DNA of 38,266 nucleotides, taken from assembly GCA_001769275.1 (NCBI GenBank), contig MEOQ01000006.1, positions 1 through 38,266 on the forward strand. The letters run 5' to 3'. Origin of the DNA: Bacteroidetes bacterium GWF2_43_63 (GTDB taxonomy: Bacteria; Bacteroidota; Bacteroidia; Bacteroidales; DTU049). Below are positions 7,426-14,994 of the stretch, piece by piece. The translations under genes were made by a program, and so were the position numbers. Every line of letters begins with the position of its first letter. The stretch's first letter is position 1. Below the pieces are notes generated by a model. It was not told the origin of the DNA. It was given only the letters and a program-made list of their open reading frames with translations, and did not search any database.

Positions 7426-7995
7426 CTAGCGGTTGAGAATATAATCTTCAACAGCGACAGGAAACCACTTGTATTCGAGTTCGTGAACGCGCGCGGCAAG
7501 CGCTTCGGGTGTGTCGGCGGGCAGCACCGGACAATGTTTTTGCATAATGGTTTTTCCGTGATCATAGATTTCGTCCACCACATGTATTGTTATTCCGGAT
7601 TCCATTTTTCCTGCAGCAATCACGGCTTCATGCACACGTTGTCCATACATTCCCTTACCGCCGAAATCAGGCAATAAGGCAGGATGTATATTGATAATGG
7701 CTTCAGAAAAGCGGTTGATAATATTGGATGGAACCATTTGTAAAAAACCGGAAAGCACAACATAATCCGTTTTCTGCTCCAAAAGCTTATTCAAAACAGC
7801 ATCGCCTTCGCGAAAATCTTTGCGTGGAAATACAAAACATTCAACACCTAGTCTTTTGGCCCGCTCTGTCACTCCGGCTTCAGCGTTGTTGCAAATGATG
7901 TGTCCGATGCGGATATGTGGATGTGCTGAAAAATAGTTGATCAGATTCTCTGCATTGGAGCCACTTCCCGAAGCCCAGACGGAAATATTTTTCAT
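7426..7995 (-). CDS. purN: Phosphoribosylglycinamide formyltransferase 1
   Basis: This 189-residue cytoplasmic enzyme transfers a formyl group from 10-formyltetrahydrofolate to GAR in purine synthesis. The nucleotide-binding start ASGSGSNAENL, the catalytic Asn102 and His104 in INIHPALLP, the loop FGGKGMYG and Asp145 in YDHGKT are all present and correctly spaced for PurN. Its start codon overlaps the stop of the preceding membrane-protein gene (ATGA), so it is the last gene of a three-gene unit with a glycosyltransferase. Other purine genes are not in the window. Confidence 0.95.
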   Translation of the reverse strand: MKNISVWASGSGSNAENLINYFSAHPHIRIGHIICNNAEAGVTERAKRLGVECFVFPRKDFREGDAVLNKLLEQKTDYVVLSGFLQMVPSNIINRFSEAIINIHPALLPDFGGKGMYGQRVHEAVIAAGKMESGITIHVVDEIYDHGKTIMQKHCPVLPADTPEALAARVHELEYKWFPVAVEDYILNR

Positions 7996-8738
7996 GGATG
8001 AATGAAATTGAATGATGATAATTTGAACGCGTAACTAAGCACAAGTCCCCAGAAAAAATAGCGGCTGCGAAGATTCACACCCATAAATGATTTCATCATT
8101 TTCCGCGGAACAAAATACATTGACCAGGCAATAACAGCCAGAATCAATCCCATAAAAACCGGAAATCCAACCGCGTTGAAAAACGTAATTTTTTCGCCCT
8201 GAGAAAACAATTCCATTTCGGTAGAAAGCACGCCAACCGGCAAAGCGAGCATCATAACAAATGGAAAAACGAGAAAAAATCCGACAATTTTTTTATTGAG
8301 CGATGGCGTTCCTTCGTTTTGGACAGATTCCTTTTTAAGAATATACCAGTGTAGCCAGACCCATCCGCCCATAAATCCAAAGGTCATAATAATCACAAGA
8401 ATAATATTCATGGCGGCAGGAAGAATTTCGGTTACTACCAGGGAAAAAATGGCCGCCAGCAATACCATGTTGAACAGTAACGCGATGTTGTCGCCGCCAC
8501 TGAGTTCGATTTTTTTCTCGGCTCTGAAATTGGAACGATTAATCAGAAGCCCGCAGATGTACATTGTCAGCAATACAAGAATAATGACACAAAGAATGTT
8601 TGCGCTGCTTTGTGGCGCCGTACCGTTAGAGACAAAGACGGAATTGAACCATGGGATAAGAAAAGTTCCGATTAATAAATCTGCTACAACAACCAGTGCA
8701 TCGAAAACATTGGACCAGAAACGGGGTGTCGTTTTCAT
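7992..8738 (-). CDS. Multi-pass membrane protein of unknown function
   Basis: The product is 248 residues from the ATG at 8738, which overlaps the glycosyltransferase stop codon (ATGA). The open frame extends upstream, but within the glycosyltransferase gene. About seven hydrophobic segments are visible, for example near residues 13-33, 48-66, 85-105, 108-128, 155-178, 195-215 and 225-242. Short basic loops lie between them (RSNFRAEKK, LKKESVQNEGTPSLNKK, VPRKMMKS). No family is recognised. The tight coupling between a family 2 glycosyltransferase and purN suggests co-expression but does not define a role. An envelope-glycan function is only a guess from the upstream neighbour. Confidence 0.7.
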   Translation of the reverse strand: MKTTPRFWSNVFDALVVVADLLIGTFLIPWFNSVFVSNGTAPQSSANILCVIILVLLTMYICGLLINRSNFRAEKKIELSGGDNIALLFNMVLLAAIFSLVVTEILPAAMNIILVIIMTFGFMGGWVWLHWYILKKESVQNEGTPSLNKKIVGFFLVFPFVMMLALPVGVLSTEMELFSQGEKITFFNAVGFPVFMGLILAVIAWSMYFVPRKMMKSFMGVNLRSRYFFWGLVLSYAFKLSSFNFIHP

Positions 8739-9499
8739 GTGGTTTTGTTTTTCTGTAGCAGCAGCAGCTTGTGATATTTTTTGAACGAAGCTCCGGCCGA
8801 CAACCACGAAATGGTGAACCCTGCTTTGCCGTCGAGCATGCCGAGTTTGAGAAAATAATCGCGTATAAATTTAAAGATGGTTGCAAAGATAATTCCAGGC
8901 CAGGACGTTCTGCGACCTGCTTCAAACATAGATTTGGCAAGTATATCGGTAAATTTCTGAATTTGTTTCAGATGATCTTCGCGGTTGTAATAGCTGTAAT
9001 GCAGCAGATCGCCGGGCAAATGTTTTATGACAGATCCGCTTGCCATTTCATATCGGTCATGCGGGTTCAGTCCGTTCCACTGGCCATTGCGTCGGTCAAC
9101 CAATCGCAGCTTTTGGTCGGGATACCAGCCGCAATGTCGCACCCAATGCCCGCAGTAATTTGTCAGTCGGTTCATGGTGTATCCGTCGGCATCGAAATTT
9201 TCTTTGACTTTACGGATGTTTTCGCGGAGGATTTCATCAGGGGCTTCGTCGGCATCGAGCGAAAGAACGTGTGGATATGCGGCCTGCGTGATGGCCCAGT
9301 TTTTCTGCTGAATATGTCCTTCAAAAGCATGTTCAATAAAACGCACGCCTTTTTCAAGGCAGATTTCTTTGGTGCGGTCTTTCGAAAATGAGTCAACTAC
9401 AACAATGTCGTCGGCTATGTCGCGCACCGAATCAATGCAGCGGCCAATATTCCGCTCCTCATTGAAAGTGATAATGACAACCGACAGACTGATTTTCAT
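8735..9499 (-). CDS. Glycosyltransferase family 2 (WaaE/KdtX-like)
   Basis: The 254-residue protein opens with the GT2 nucleotide-sugar fold (LSVVIITFNEERNIGRCIDS), followed by DDIVVVDSFSKDRT and the metal-binding LDADEA (Asp82, Asp84). The later segment with WNGLNPHDRY and the C-terminal HLKQIQKFTDILAKS resemble the lipopolysaccharide-core glucosyltransferase subgroup. It is cytoplasmic or membrane-associated and is expected to transfer a hexose to an envelope lipid or core sugar. It is the first gene of the unit that ends with purN. The -7 box lies only four bases before the ATG, so its mRNA may be leaderless. Confidence 0.88.
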   Translation of the reverse strand: MKISLSVVIITFNEERNIGRCIDSVRDIADDIVVVDSFSKDRTKEICLEKGVRFIEHAFEGHIQQKNWAITQAAYPHVLSLDADEAPDEILRENIRKVKENFDADGYTMNRLTNYCGHWVRHCGWYPDQKLRLVDRRNGQWNGLNPHDRYEMASGSVIKHLPGDLLHYSYYNREDHLKQIQKFTDILAKSMFEAGRRTSWPGIIFATIFKFIRDYFLKLGMLDGKAGFTISWLSAGASFKKYHKLLLLQKNKTT

Positions 9500-9503
9500 G
9501 CTA

Positions 9504-9511
9504 CAAAGATA
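9504..9511 (-). promoter_or_regulatory. -7 promoter box of the glycosyltransferase-purN unit
   Basis: CAAAGATA on the plus strand is TATCTTTG on the minus strand, an exact match to TAnnTTTG. Only four bases separate it from the ATG at 9499, which places transcription start at or next to the start codon. No clear -33 TTG was seen. Confidence 0.6.
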
Positions 9512-9587
9512 AAAGTAAAAACCGACATCGTTACACGTTACAATTCAGCTATCAGCTATCAGCTTTGCTGTTAGCGGTATTGCGCTT

Positions 9588-9660
9588 ATTCAACCTCTCT
9601 GTGTCGCAACTGTGTCACAGCTTGCCGCGTTTTACGTGGTTTCACGTGAAGCGACCTGTT
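9588..9660. repeat. Composite intergenic repeat containing a CACGTG palindrome
   Basis: CAACCTCTCTGTGTCGCAA at 9588-9606 and GTGAAGCGACCTGTTGCG at 9647-9664 are the same end segments found in the 94-bp repeat at 4067-4307. Here they are separated by a diverged copy of palindromic repeat family A (9621-9653: GCGTTTTACGTG then GTTTCACGTGAAGCG). Just upstream is a short tandem of AGCTATC, and at 9661-9675 there is a GCGATAGC/GCTATCGC hairpin. The region 9512-9738 holds no gene. Confidence 0.6.
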
Positions 9661-9738
9661 GCGATAGCTATCGCAAGCGTTGAAGAAGGAGTTGTCATGG
9701 AATCTGCGCTGTGCGACGTTGGAAAACGTCGCACACCC

Positions 9739-10344
9739 CTAATTATCCATCACACCCGCTTCAATCCGGATATTCAGAAAATTTTCGGCAGGCGGTATCG
9801 GACAGGAGTATTTATGATTATAGGCGCAGTAAGGGTTGTAGGCCTTGTTGAAGTCGAGAATGTACAGACTGTCTTTCTGAATCCGGCAATCCATGAAGCG
9901 TCCGCTGATATAGGTTTCTACTCCATTGGTCAAATCGTTGAACGGAAGAAATAGATAATCAGCATATTCATCGGTGGTCAAAACTTCTACTCGCTGATAG
10001 GCGGGCAGGGAAAACGATTGCTCGTTGATTTTAAAATGAAAAACGCCGTATTGCCTATAGGTTGGCGTCTTTGTGCTGCTGGTTTTCATTATAAATGGCT
10101 CCGCGTTGGGCGTAATTTCAAGAACAGCATTTACGCAGAAATCCGCATTGGGTGCATAAAACGGCAATTCTTTAAACGTCGCACGGTCTTCGGGCGTCAG
10201 CGGCGAAGTAATTGAATCTGCATATTCTTTATTCATTTCCTGCTGCCATTCAATCACGCTGTTGTACCAAACGCTGTCGGTCTGCGCTAGAGCAGAAGAC
10301 AAAAGATAAAAGGAAAAAGATAAAAGGAGGAGAAGGCGGGGCAT
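9739..10344 (-). CDS. Secreted DUF1684 domain protein
   Basis: This 201-residue product begins with a signal peptide (MPRLLLLLSFSFYLLSSALA) and is followed by a DUF1684 domain. The family hallmarks are visible: WQQEMNKEYADS near the start, FPLNPYAPN-like FYAPNADF, GVFHFKIN, the ISGRFMDCR block, and the C-terminal NPYCAYNHKYSCPIPPAEN. The function of DUF1684 is unknown. An upstream in-frame ATG at 10398 is possible, but the promoter box lies between it and 10344. The gene is a lone unit convergent with nothing on its left, ending beside the composite repeat at 9588-9660. Confidence 0.88.
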   Translation of the reverse strand: MPRLLLLLSFSFYLLSSALAQTDSVWYNSVIEWQQEMNKEYADSITSPLTPEDRATFKELPFYAPNADFCVNAVLEITPNAEPFIMKTSSTKTPTYRQYGVFHFKINEQSFSLPAYQRVEVLTTDEYADYLFLPFNDLTNGVETYISGRFMDCRIQKDSLYILDFNKAYNPYCAYNHKYSCPIPPAENFLNIRIEAGVMDN

Positions 10345-10359
10345 GGGGGAGCGTTTGTG

Positions 10360-10367
10360 CAAAGATA
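10360..10367 (-). promoter_or_regulatory. -7 promoter box of the DUF1684 gene
   Basis: The minus strand reads TATCTTTG, 15 bases before the ATG at 10344. This supports the shorter start over the ATG at 10398. Confidence 0.6.
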
Positions 10368-10373
10368 AAAGAT

Positions 10374-10590
10374 TGTGCGAAGGTGGGAAGCTTCGCATAG
10401 CTGTGAAGTAAACGCTGGGGCAGTCTCAAAACAGCGGTTTGTTACGACATGGAACCGTCGTAACAACTGCAAAAACAACGGTTCCATGTCCTTCAGCTCC
10501 TGCGTCGCTTGTGGACGGTGGAATGTTGTTTTTGTTACTGAAGACTATTTGAGACAGTCTCAGAAGAATGCTTCGCACAGTGCCGTTGAC
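10374..10590. repeat. Large imperfect inverted-repeat element between genes
   Basis: This gene-free stretch (10368-10687) is built around a perfect 13-bp stem. GACATGGAACCGT at 10446-10458 pairs with ACGGTTCCATGTC at 10478-10490 across a 19-base loop. Farther out, CAGTCTCAAA at 10421-10430 pairs with TTTGAGACAG at 10548-10557 (9 of 10). At the edges GTGCGAAG near 10375 pairs with CTTCGCAC near 10573. No transposase is present. It could be a miniature mobile element or a structured RNA. The outer arms share the GCGAAG core of the palindrome family listed elsewhere. Confidence 0.6.
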
Positions 10591-10687
10591 ATTTCATTCC
10601 AAAAAAATACCGGTTTGTCAGAAATAGTTTTTATGTACATTCACAGTGTTTTTACTTTGCATGATCAGTCTTGTAAAAACCAAAAAC

Positions 10688-13012
10688 ATGAAAACAACGA
10701 TTTTTTTATTATTTTTTGTATTTGCTGTTTCGCTTTTGTCAAAAGCTTCGGTGAACGACACCGTCTGGACTACCTATGAATGGGGCGGCTTTAAAGTAAG
10801 TATTCTCGGTGGAGATCTGTACTATTATATCACCTCTAAAGTGCTTATTGAACCCAATGACACGAATGAAGTCGCAGTGGTAAGCTACAATGGCGGACTT
10901 GTCGAAAAGACAGGAAAATACTCCTATTTATTTACGCCTCATGAACCAGGAATGACCTTGTTGAAGGTCAGTGGCAGAAGTTATCCATTGCAGGTTTTTC
11001 CCGTTCAGGACCCGAAATTGTATATAACAGGCAATTCAAGAAATTGGAAGGATGTCATTTCTGTTGAGGATTTAAAAAGAGCAAAGAGCTTTTCAATTAA
11101 AAATAAATCTACCAGTTTTCAATTTGTATCAGGTATTCTTGTAATCAAAACCAGGCAAGGGGACTTAATTGATATTCCCTTGAGAGACACGCTTCTGCCT
11201 TTAAAGCAAATGACAAAAAATGGTGTTTATGAACAGGGTCAGAAAATATATTTTGAAAACCTTCGTGTAAAAGACCCTGATGGATCTGATCGGTTTATTG
11301 ACGCTCAGTCTTTTAAAATTGTCGACAGCTACGAAAACGAATTTGTCCGAAAAACAGTTTCGTTTCTTCCCAACAGCACAGATCTCGGATTGATGAAGAC
11401 GGATCTGAGAATCAGAATTGAAGGACTGGCCGGGGAAAACGATGTTATGGCCATAAACAATCTTACTACTGAACTGAACGGAATCCTGAAAACAATTCAG
11501 GTAAAAGTTACAGATTATCAGCCCAGTCTGAGAATCGTTTTTGATACGACATTTTCCGATTCAACATTGATTGCCAGCGGATTTACACGGAATAGCGCCG
11601 GTTTGATTGCTCATAATACAAATATGTTTTTCCCTTTTCATGAGAAAATGATCATGTATGTGAATCCGAATGCCAGATATTATTCTGTTGCAGCTCTGAA
11701 GCGTAGTATTGTTGAGCAGCTTGGAAATTTCAATTATACAAACAGGATGATCGGGCGTGATAGTTCCATCTTTAATGGCGCAAGTGATTTGTCTTCCCTT
11801 GACAAATACATGCTGCGGCAAATGTATTCCGAAGATGGCGAATATCAGGTGAAGCAGATGCTGAATCAAAACGAAGCAGGTGAAAGTAAAACGGGTGTAT
11901 TTATTATTACTCTGATGCTTTCAATTTGCCTTTTCTTCTTGTTTTCGGAGCTGTATAAATATTACGGATTTGATATCCGTTTGAAAAAAAGGCGCTTCAG
12001 TATTGTTGGAAAACTTCTGGAGGCCGCTTTGCTGGCTCAGATTCCGGTACTGACTGTATTGATTTTATTATCCGAAAAATTCATTGCGGGCGATTACCAC
12101 GAAGCAGATCTGTTGCTTATTATGGAATATTTTTTCCTTCCGTTTGCTGTGTTTTGCACTCTCTTTATTGCTGCTGCAGAACCGCTTCTGAAGAGAATCC
12201 ACAAGGCATGGCTGGCTGCTGTTTTCAATATGATATTATCTTTTACTGTGCTTTTTATTTCATATCAGCTGGTATATTTTTTAATTTCACCAGAGATGAT
12301 TTCTTTGTCGGAAATAAGCTGGCAGGTGTTGCTGGTCGGATTTCTGATTGTTCTGTATCGCATGTATGTTCGACTGCAATCGCAGAAAATTGCCGGTTTG
12401 CTTCAACAAAAGGAACTGGAACTGAGTAAGCAAAAAGAGCTGAAATTCAAGTCCGATCTTAATGCATTACAGGCACGCATCAATCCGCATTTTCTGTATA
12501 ACTCTCTCAATTCTATTGCTTCGCTGGCACACAGCAATGCCGATAAAACGGAAAACATGGCGTTGTCGCTGTCGAAACTCTTCCGCTATAATCTCAATAA
12601 AGAGGATGAAATGTATGCAACTATCAGCGATGAAGCAGAGATGGCTGCTACATATCTTGACATTGAAAAAATCAGGTTTGAAGATAAAATGAATTTCAGC
12701 ATTGATGTTCAGGAGTCGCTCAGACAAGTTAAAGTTCCGAAATTTCTTTTGCAGCCACTAGCCGAAAACGCAGTGAAGCATGGTATTTCAAAATTGACCG
12801 GACAAGGCATTATTGAAATTCGGATATTTGAGAAAAACGAAAAAATTATTTTTGAAGTGGCTGATAACGGACCTGAGTTTCCTGGTGGTCTGATGAATGG
12901 TTATGGACTGCAGAATGTGTACGATAAATTGCAGTTGTTATACAAAAACCCATTCGACGTTGAGTTCGTAAATTCGCCTGAAAAGAAAGTTGTAATTACG
13001 CTGAATAATTAG
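10688..13012 (+). CDS. LytS-type sensor histidine kinase with GldM-like extracytoplasmic region
   Basis: The gene encodes 774 residues from the ATG at 10688 (MKTTIFLLFFVFAVSLLSKA, signal peptide). Residues about 20-390 are extracytoplasmic. Parts of this region, notably QGQKIYFENLRVKDPDGSDR with the preceding strand-rich segment, resemble the C-terminal domains of the gliding/T9SS protein GldM. About five membrane helices follow (roughly 400-565), then a coiled-coil linker. Next comes a His_kinase domain with the phosphoacceptor His601 in NPHFLYNSL, and an ATPase domain (PLAENAVKHG, ADNGPEF, GYGLQNV). It ends 8 bases before the LytTR response regulator gene, so the two form a two-component system. 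The GldM resemblance is by eye and should be treated as moderate. Confidence 0.85.
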   Translation: MKTTIFLLFFVFAVSLLSKASVNDTVWTTYEWGGFKVSILGGDLYYYITSKVLIEPNDTNEVAVVSYNGGLVEKTGKYSYLFTPHEPGMTLLKVSGRSYPLQVFPVQDPKLYITGNSRNWKDVISVEDLKRAKSFSIKNKSTSFQFVSGILVIKTRQGDLIDIPLRDTLLPLKQMTKNGVYEQGQKIYFENLRVKDPDGSDRFIDAQSFKIVDSYENEFVRKTVSFLPNSTDLGLMKTDLRIRIEGLAGENDVMAINNLTTELNGILKTIQVKVTDYQPSLRIVFDTTFSDSTLIASGFTRNSAGLIAHNTNMFFPFHEKMIMYVNPNARYYSVAALKRSIVEQLGNFNYTNRMIGRDSSIFNGASDLSSLDKYMLRQMYSEDGEYQVKQMLNQNEAGESKTGVFIITLMLSICLFFLFSELYKYYGFDIRLKKRRFSIVGKLLEAALLAQIPVLTVLILLSEKFIAGDYHEADLLLIMEYFFLPFAVFCTLFIAAAEPLLKRIHKAWLAAVFNMILSFTVLFISYQLVYFLISPEMISLSEISWQVLLVGFLIVLYRMYVRLQSQKIAGLLQQKELELSKQKELKFKSDLNALQARINPHFLYNSLNSIASLAHSNADKTENMALSLSKLFRYNLNKEDEMYATISDEAEMAATYLDIEKIRFEDKMNFSIDVQESLRQVKVPKFLLQPLAENAVKHGISKLTGQGIIEIRIFEKNEKIIFEVADNGPEFPGGLMNGYGLQNVYDKLQLLYKNPFDVEFVNSPEKKVVITLNN

Positions 13013-13020
13013 AAAAAGTT

Positions 13021-13776
13021 ATGACCAAATCATGGAAAACACTTATCGTGGATGATGAAAAGCCGGCCCGCGAGCGTCTGCGAAGACTGCTCGGGAAATA
13101 CGATAACCGCTTTGAAATCATTGATGAAGCGGCAGACAGTTTAGATGCGGGAAAGAAAATAGAAATGCTATTGCCCGAACTCGTGTTTCTCGACATTCAG
13201 ATGCCAGGCCCCAATGTGTTTGAAATGCTCACGGGCCTTGAACATAAGCCATCTATTGTTTTTTGCACAGCCTATGATTCGTTTGCCATGGAAGCTTTTA
13301 ATACTTTTTCAGTGGATTATTTATTGAAACCAGTCGAAAAAGAGCGACTTGATCTGACATTGAAAAAACTTGAACACCTTAATTCATCGGCCTTACCGGA
13401 TTTTTATCGAACCATTGAAAACATCGTGATTCAGAAACCCGTACCGGTTACCATCACGCATAAACTCGGAAATAAAATAATTCCGGTCAAGCTGGATGAA
13501 GTGGTTTATTTTGAAGCGAATGACAAATACGTGAACTTCTACAACACAGGAGGAACAACCTATCTCACTGATCAGACGCTCACTTTGCTTACACAGAAAC
13601 TTCCAGAAAAGTTTATCCGAATTTCGAAATCAGAAATCATCAACAGCGATTTTATTCTGGAAATACAGAAATATTTCAGAGGCCGTTTTGTATTCATCAT
13701 GAATGACAAGGCTTGCACAAAGCTCATCAGCGGTCTGGTTTTCGGTGAGGAAATCAGAAAGCGGTTTGAGATATAG
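13021..13776 (+). CDS. LytTR-family response regulator
   Basis: The 251-residue protein has an N-terminal receiver domain (Asp11, Asp12, phosphoacceptor Asp58 in FLDIQMPG, Thr83, Lys103) and a C-terminal LytTR DNA-binding domain from about residue 145 (NKIIPVKLDEVVYFEANDKY, KFIRISKSEIIN). It lies 8 bases after the LytS-like kinase and is its obvious partner. LytTR proteins bind pairs of short direct repeats. No convincing pair was identified in front of a gene in this window, so the regulon is open. Confidence 0.93.
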   Translation: MTKSWKTLIVDDEKPARERLRRLLGKYDNRFEIIDEAADSLDAGKKIEMLLPELVFLDIQMPGPNVFEMLTGLEHKPSIVFCTAYDSFAMEAFNTFSVDYLLKPVEKERLDLTLKKLEHLNSSALPDFYRTIENIVIQKPVPVTITHKLGNKIIPVKLDEVVYFEANDKYVNFYNTGGTTYLTDQTLTLLTQKLPEKFIRISKSEIINSDFILEIQKYFRGRFVFIMNDKACTKLISGLVFGEEIRKRFEI

Positions 13777-13811
13777 ACGACGCTGTGAGAAGCTTCGCAT
13801 AGCGGAGTGAT

Positions 13812-14378
13812 TTATTTATTCAATCGCGGGCGCCGGCAAAGACGTTTTATAAAATAATAATGTACACGAACACCAGTATAGAAGCGAATTCCGGAGGGTT
13901 CGGACAAATCTGTTGACATGGTTTCGAACAGCTCTACGCCGAAATGATAATGATCGCTCAGAATGATTCCGGTGCTCAGAGAAAATGATTCAATGCCCTG
14001 ATTGTTTTGTACTGGCACCATGTATTTGAATTCGGTCATGAGTGTAATTTTTTCTCCATCGTACGGAAATAGGCGCAGGAAGCCGCCCATACGCCATTGC
14101 TTTTCCTTTTCTGAATAATCGGCTGCAAATCCATGAGTCTCCCATAAAAAATTATCACCGAACTGGAAAGACGTTATTTGTGATTTGGGATCTTTGAAAT
14201 CAATCTGATGTGAAAGGGAAACATCGGCCTGCAGATTAATGGTTGCCCGATGGCTTCTTATATAGCACGTTGCATGTCTTCGAATGGACTGAGCTTCGGT
14301 ACTGTCTCCACGCAGCATGAGCCACAGCAAGCCAATTAAGAGCTTTATGCGGATGATATGCTGAGCGATTTTTTGCAT
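13812..14378 (-). CDS. Small outer-membrane barrel-like protein, downstream paralogue
   Basis: The 188-residue product has a long signal peptide (HIIRIKLLIGLLWLMLRGDS, cleavage near EAQ). The mature part ends in FYTGVRVHYYFIKR and has alternating strands such as GFLRLFPYDGEKITLMTEFK and SFSLSTGIILSDHYHFGVEL. The start lies 8 bases after the stop of the upstream paralogue. The signal peptide matches that paralogue in 24 of 30 positions while the mature parts are much more divergent. No family is recognised. An outer-membrane location is inferred from the barrel-like pattern. Confidence 0.65.
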   Translation of the reverse strand: MQKIAQHIIRIKLLIGLLWLMLRGDSTEAQSIRRHATCYIRSHRATINLQADVSLSHQIDFKDPKSQITSFQFGDNFLWETHGFAADYSEKEKQWRMGGFLRLFPYDGEKITLMTEFKYMVPVQNNQGIESFSLSTGIILSDHYHFGVELFETMSTDLSEPSGIRFYTGVRVHYYFIKRLCRRPRLNK

Positions 14379-14386
14379 CTCCGGAG

Positions 14387-14935
14387 TTATTTTTTGTGGA
14401 TGTAATAATGGACTTTCATTCCGATAAAAAATTTTGTTTCCCAGCCGGCCGTGATGTTGACATTGTAATTTCCGAAAAATTCAATGCTGGCCGGATATTT
14501 AGCATCCAAAAGCAACAGACCTAGAGAAAAGTTTGCTTCGTCGCTGCTGTATTTTGAAATGCCTTTCAGAAAATTCAAGTCTGCAACAATGTACAAAGGA
14601 TAATAACTTCGGAGAGGATATGCCCTGATGGCAGGCCCGGCACTGAAATCATAACCGGGATAAAACAGCTGCGTTTCGATTCCCGCCGAAATCCAGCGGC
14701 GGCCGATTAACAATGATATTCCGCCCGCCTTTTGCTGCCAGTCATGACTTATTTTCCCATGTAATGAAACATCAGGTGAATACAGCATTTCGGGAATCTC
14801 GACCAACGTCATATAACACATCTGATAGCTGATCGATGTGTCAATCTGACATTCACCGGAATGGCCGCGCAGCATTAGCCACAGCAAGCCAATGAAGAGT
14901 TTTATGCGGATGATATGCCGTGCTATTTTTTTCAT
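14387..14935 (-). CDS. Small outer-membrane barrel-like protein, upstream paralogue
   Basis: This 182-residue protein starts MKKIARHIIRIKLFIGLLWL, a signal peptide nearly the same as that of the following gene, and ends GMKVHYYIHKK like its neighbour. The mature part is strand-rich (KAGGISLLIGRRWISAGIET, YPLYIVADLNFLKG). It is the first of a two-gene unit separated by 8 bases. The perfect palindrome at 14956-14981 sits just before it and may terminate the gene upstream. Function is unknown. Confidence 0.65.
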   Translation of the reverse strand: MKKIARHIIRIKLFIGLLWLMLRGHSGECQIDTSISYQMCYMTLVEIPEMLYSPDVSLHGKISHDWQQKAGGISLLIGRRWISAGIETQLFYPGYDFSAGPAIRAYPLRSYYPLYIVADLNFLKGISKYSSDEANFSLGLLLLDAKYPASIEFFGNYNVNITAGWETKFFIGMKVHYYIHKK

Positions 14936-14955
14936 CTTTGTGCGGAGATTCAGCG

Positions 14956-14981
14956 CTATGCGAAGCTTAAGCTTCGCATAG
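14956..14981. repeat. Perfect 26-bp palindrome (GCGAAG-core family)
   Basis: CTATGCGAAGCTT is followed directly by its exact reverse complement AAGCTTCGCATAG. It lies between the C45-like hydrolase gene, whose stop is at 14995, and the barrel pair. Half-copies with the same AAGCTTCGCATAG sequence occur at 10389-10401 and 13790-13802. It may act as a terminator, but there is no T-run. Confidence 0.8.
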
Positions 14982-14994
14982 TTATATACGCCGG

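Noticed and set aside
7996-8735. Purine riboswitch before purN
   Set aside because: purN overlaps the preceding gene by four bases, so it has no leader that could hold a riboswitch.
9636-9651. parS-like centromere site for ParB
   Set aside because: The best match (GGTTTCACGTGAAGCG) agrees with the parS consensus at 13 of 16 positions. The copies at 34724 and 35008 agree at only about 12. They belong to a variable intergenic family whose other members have CACGTAAAACGTG, so parS function is unlikely.
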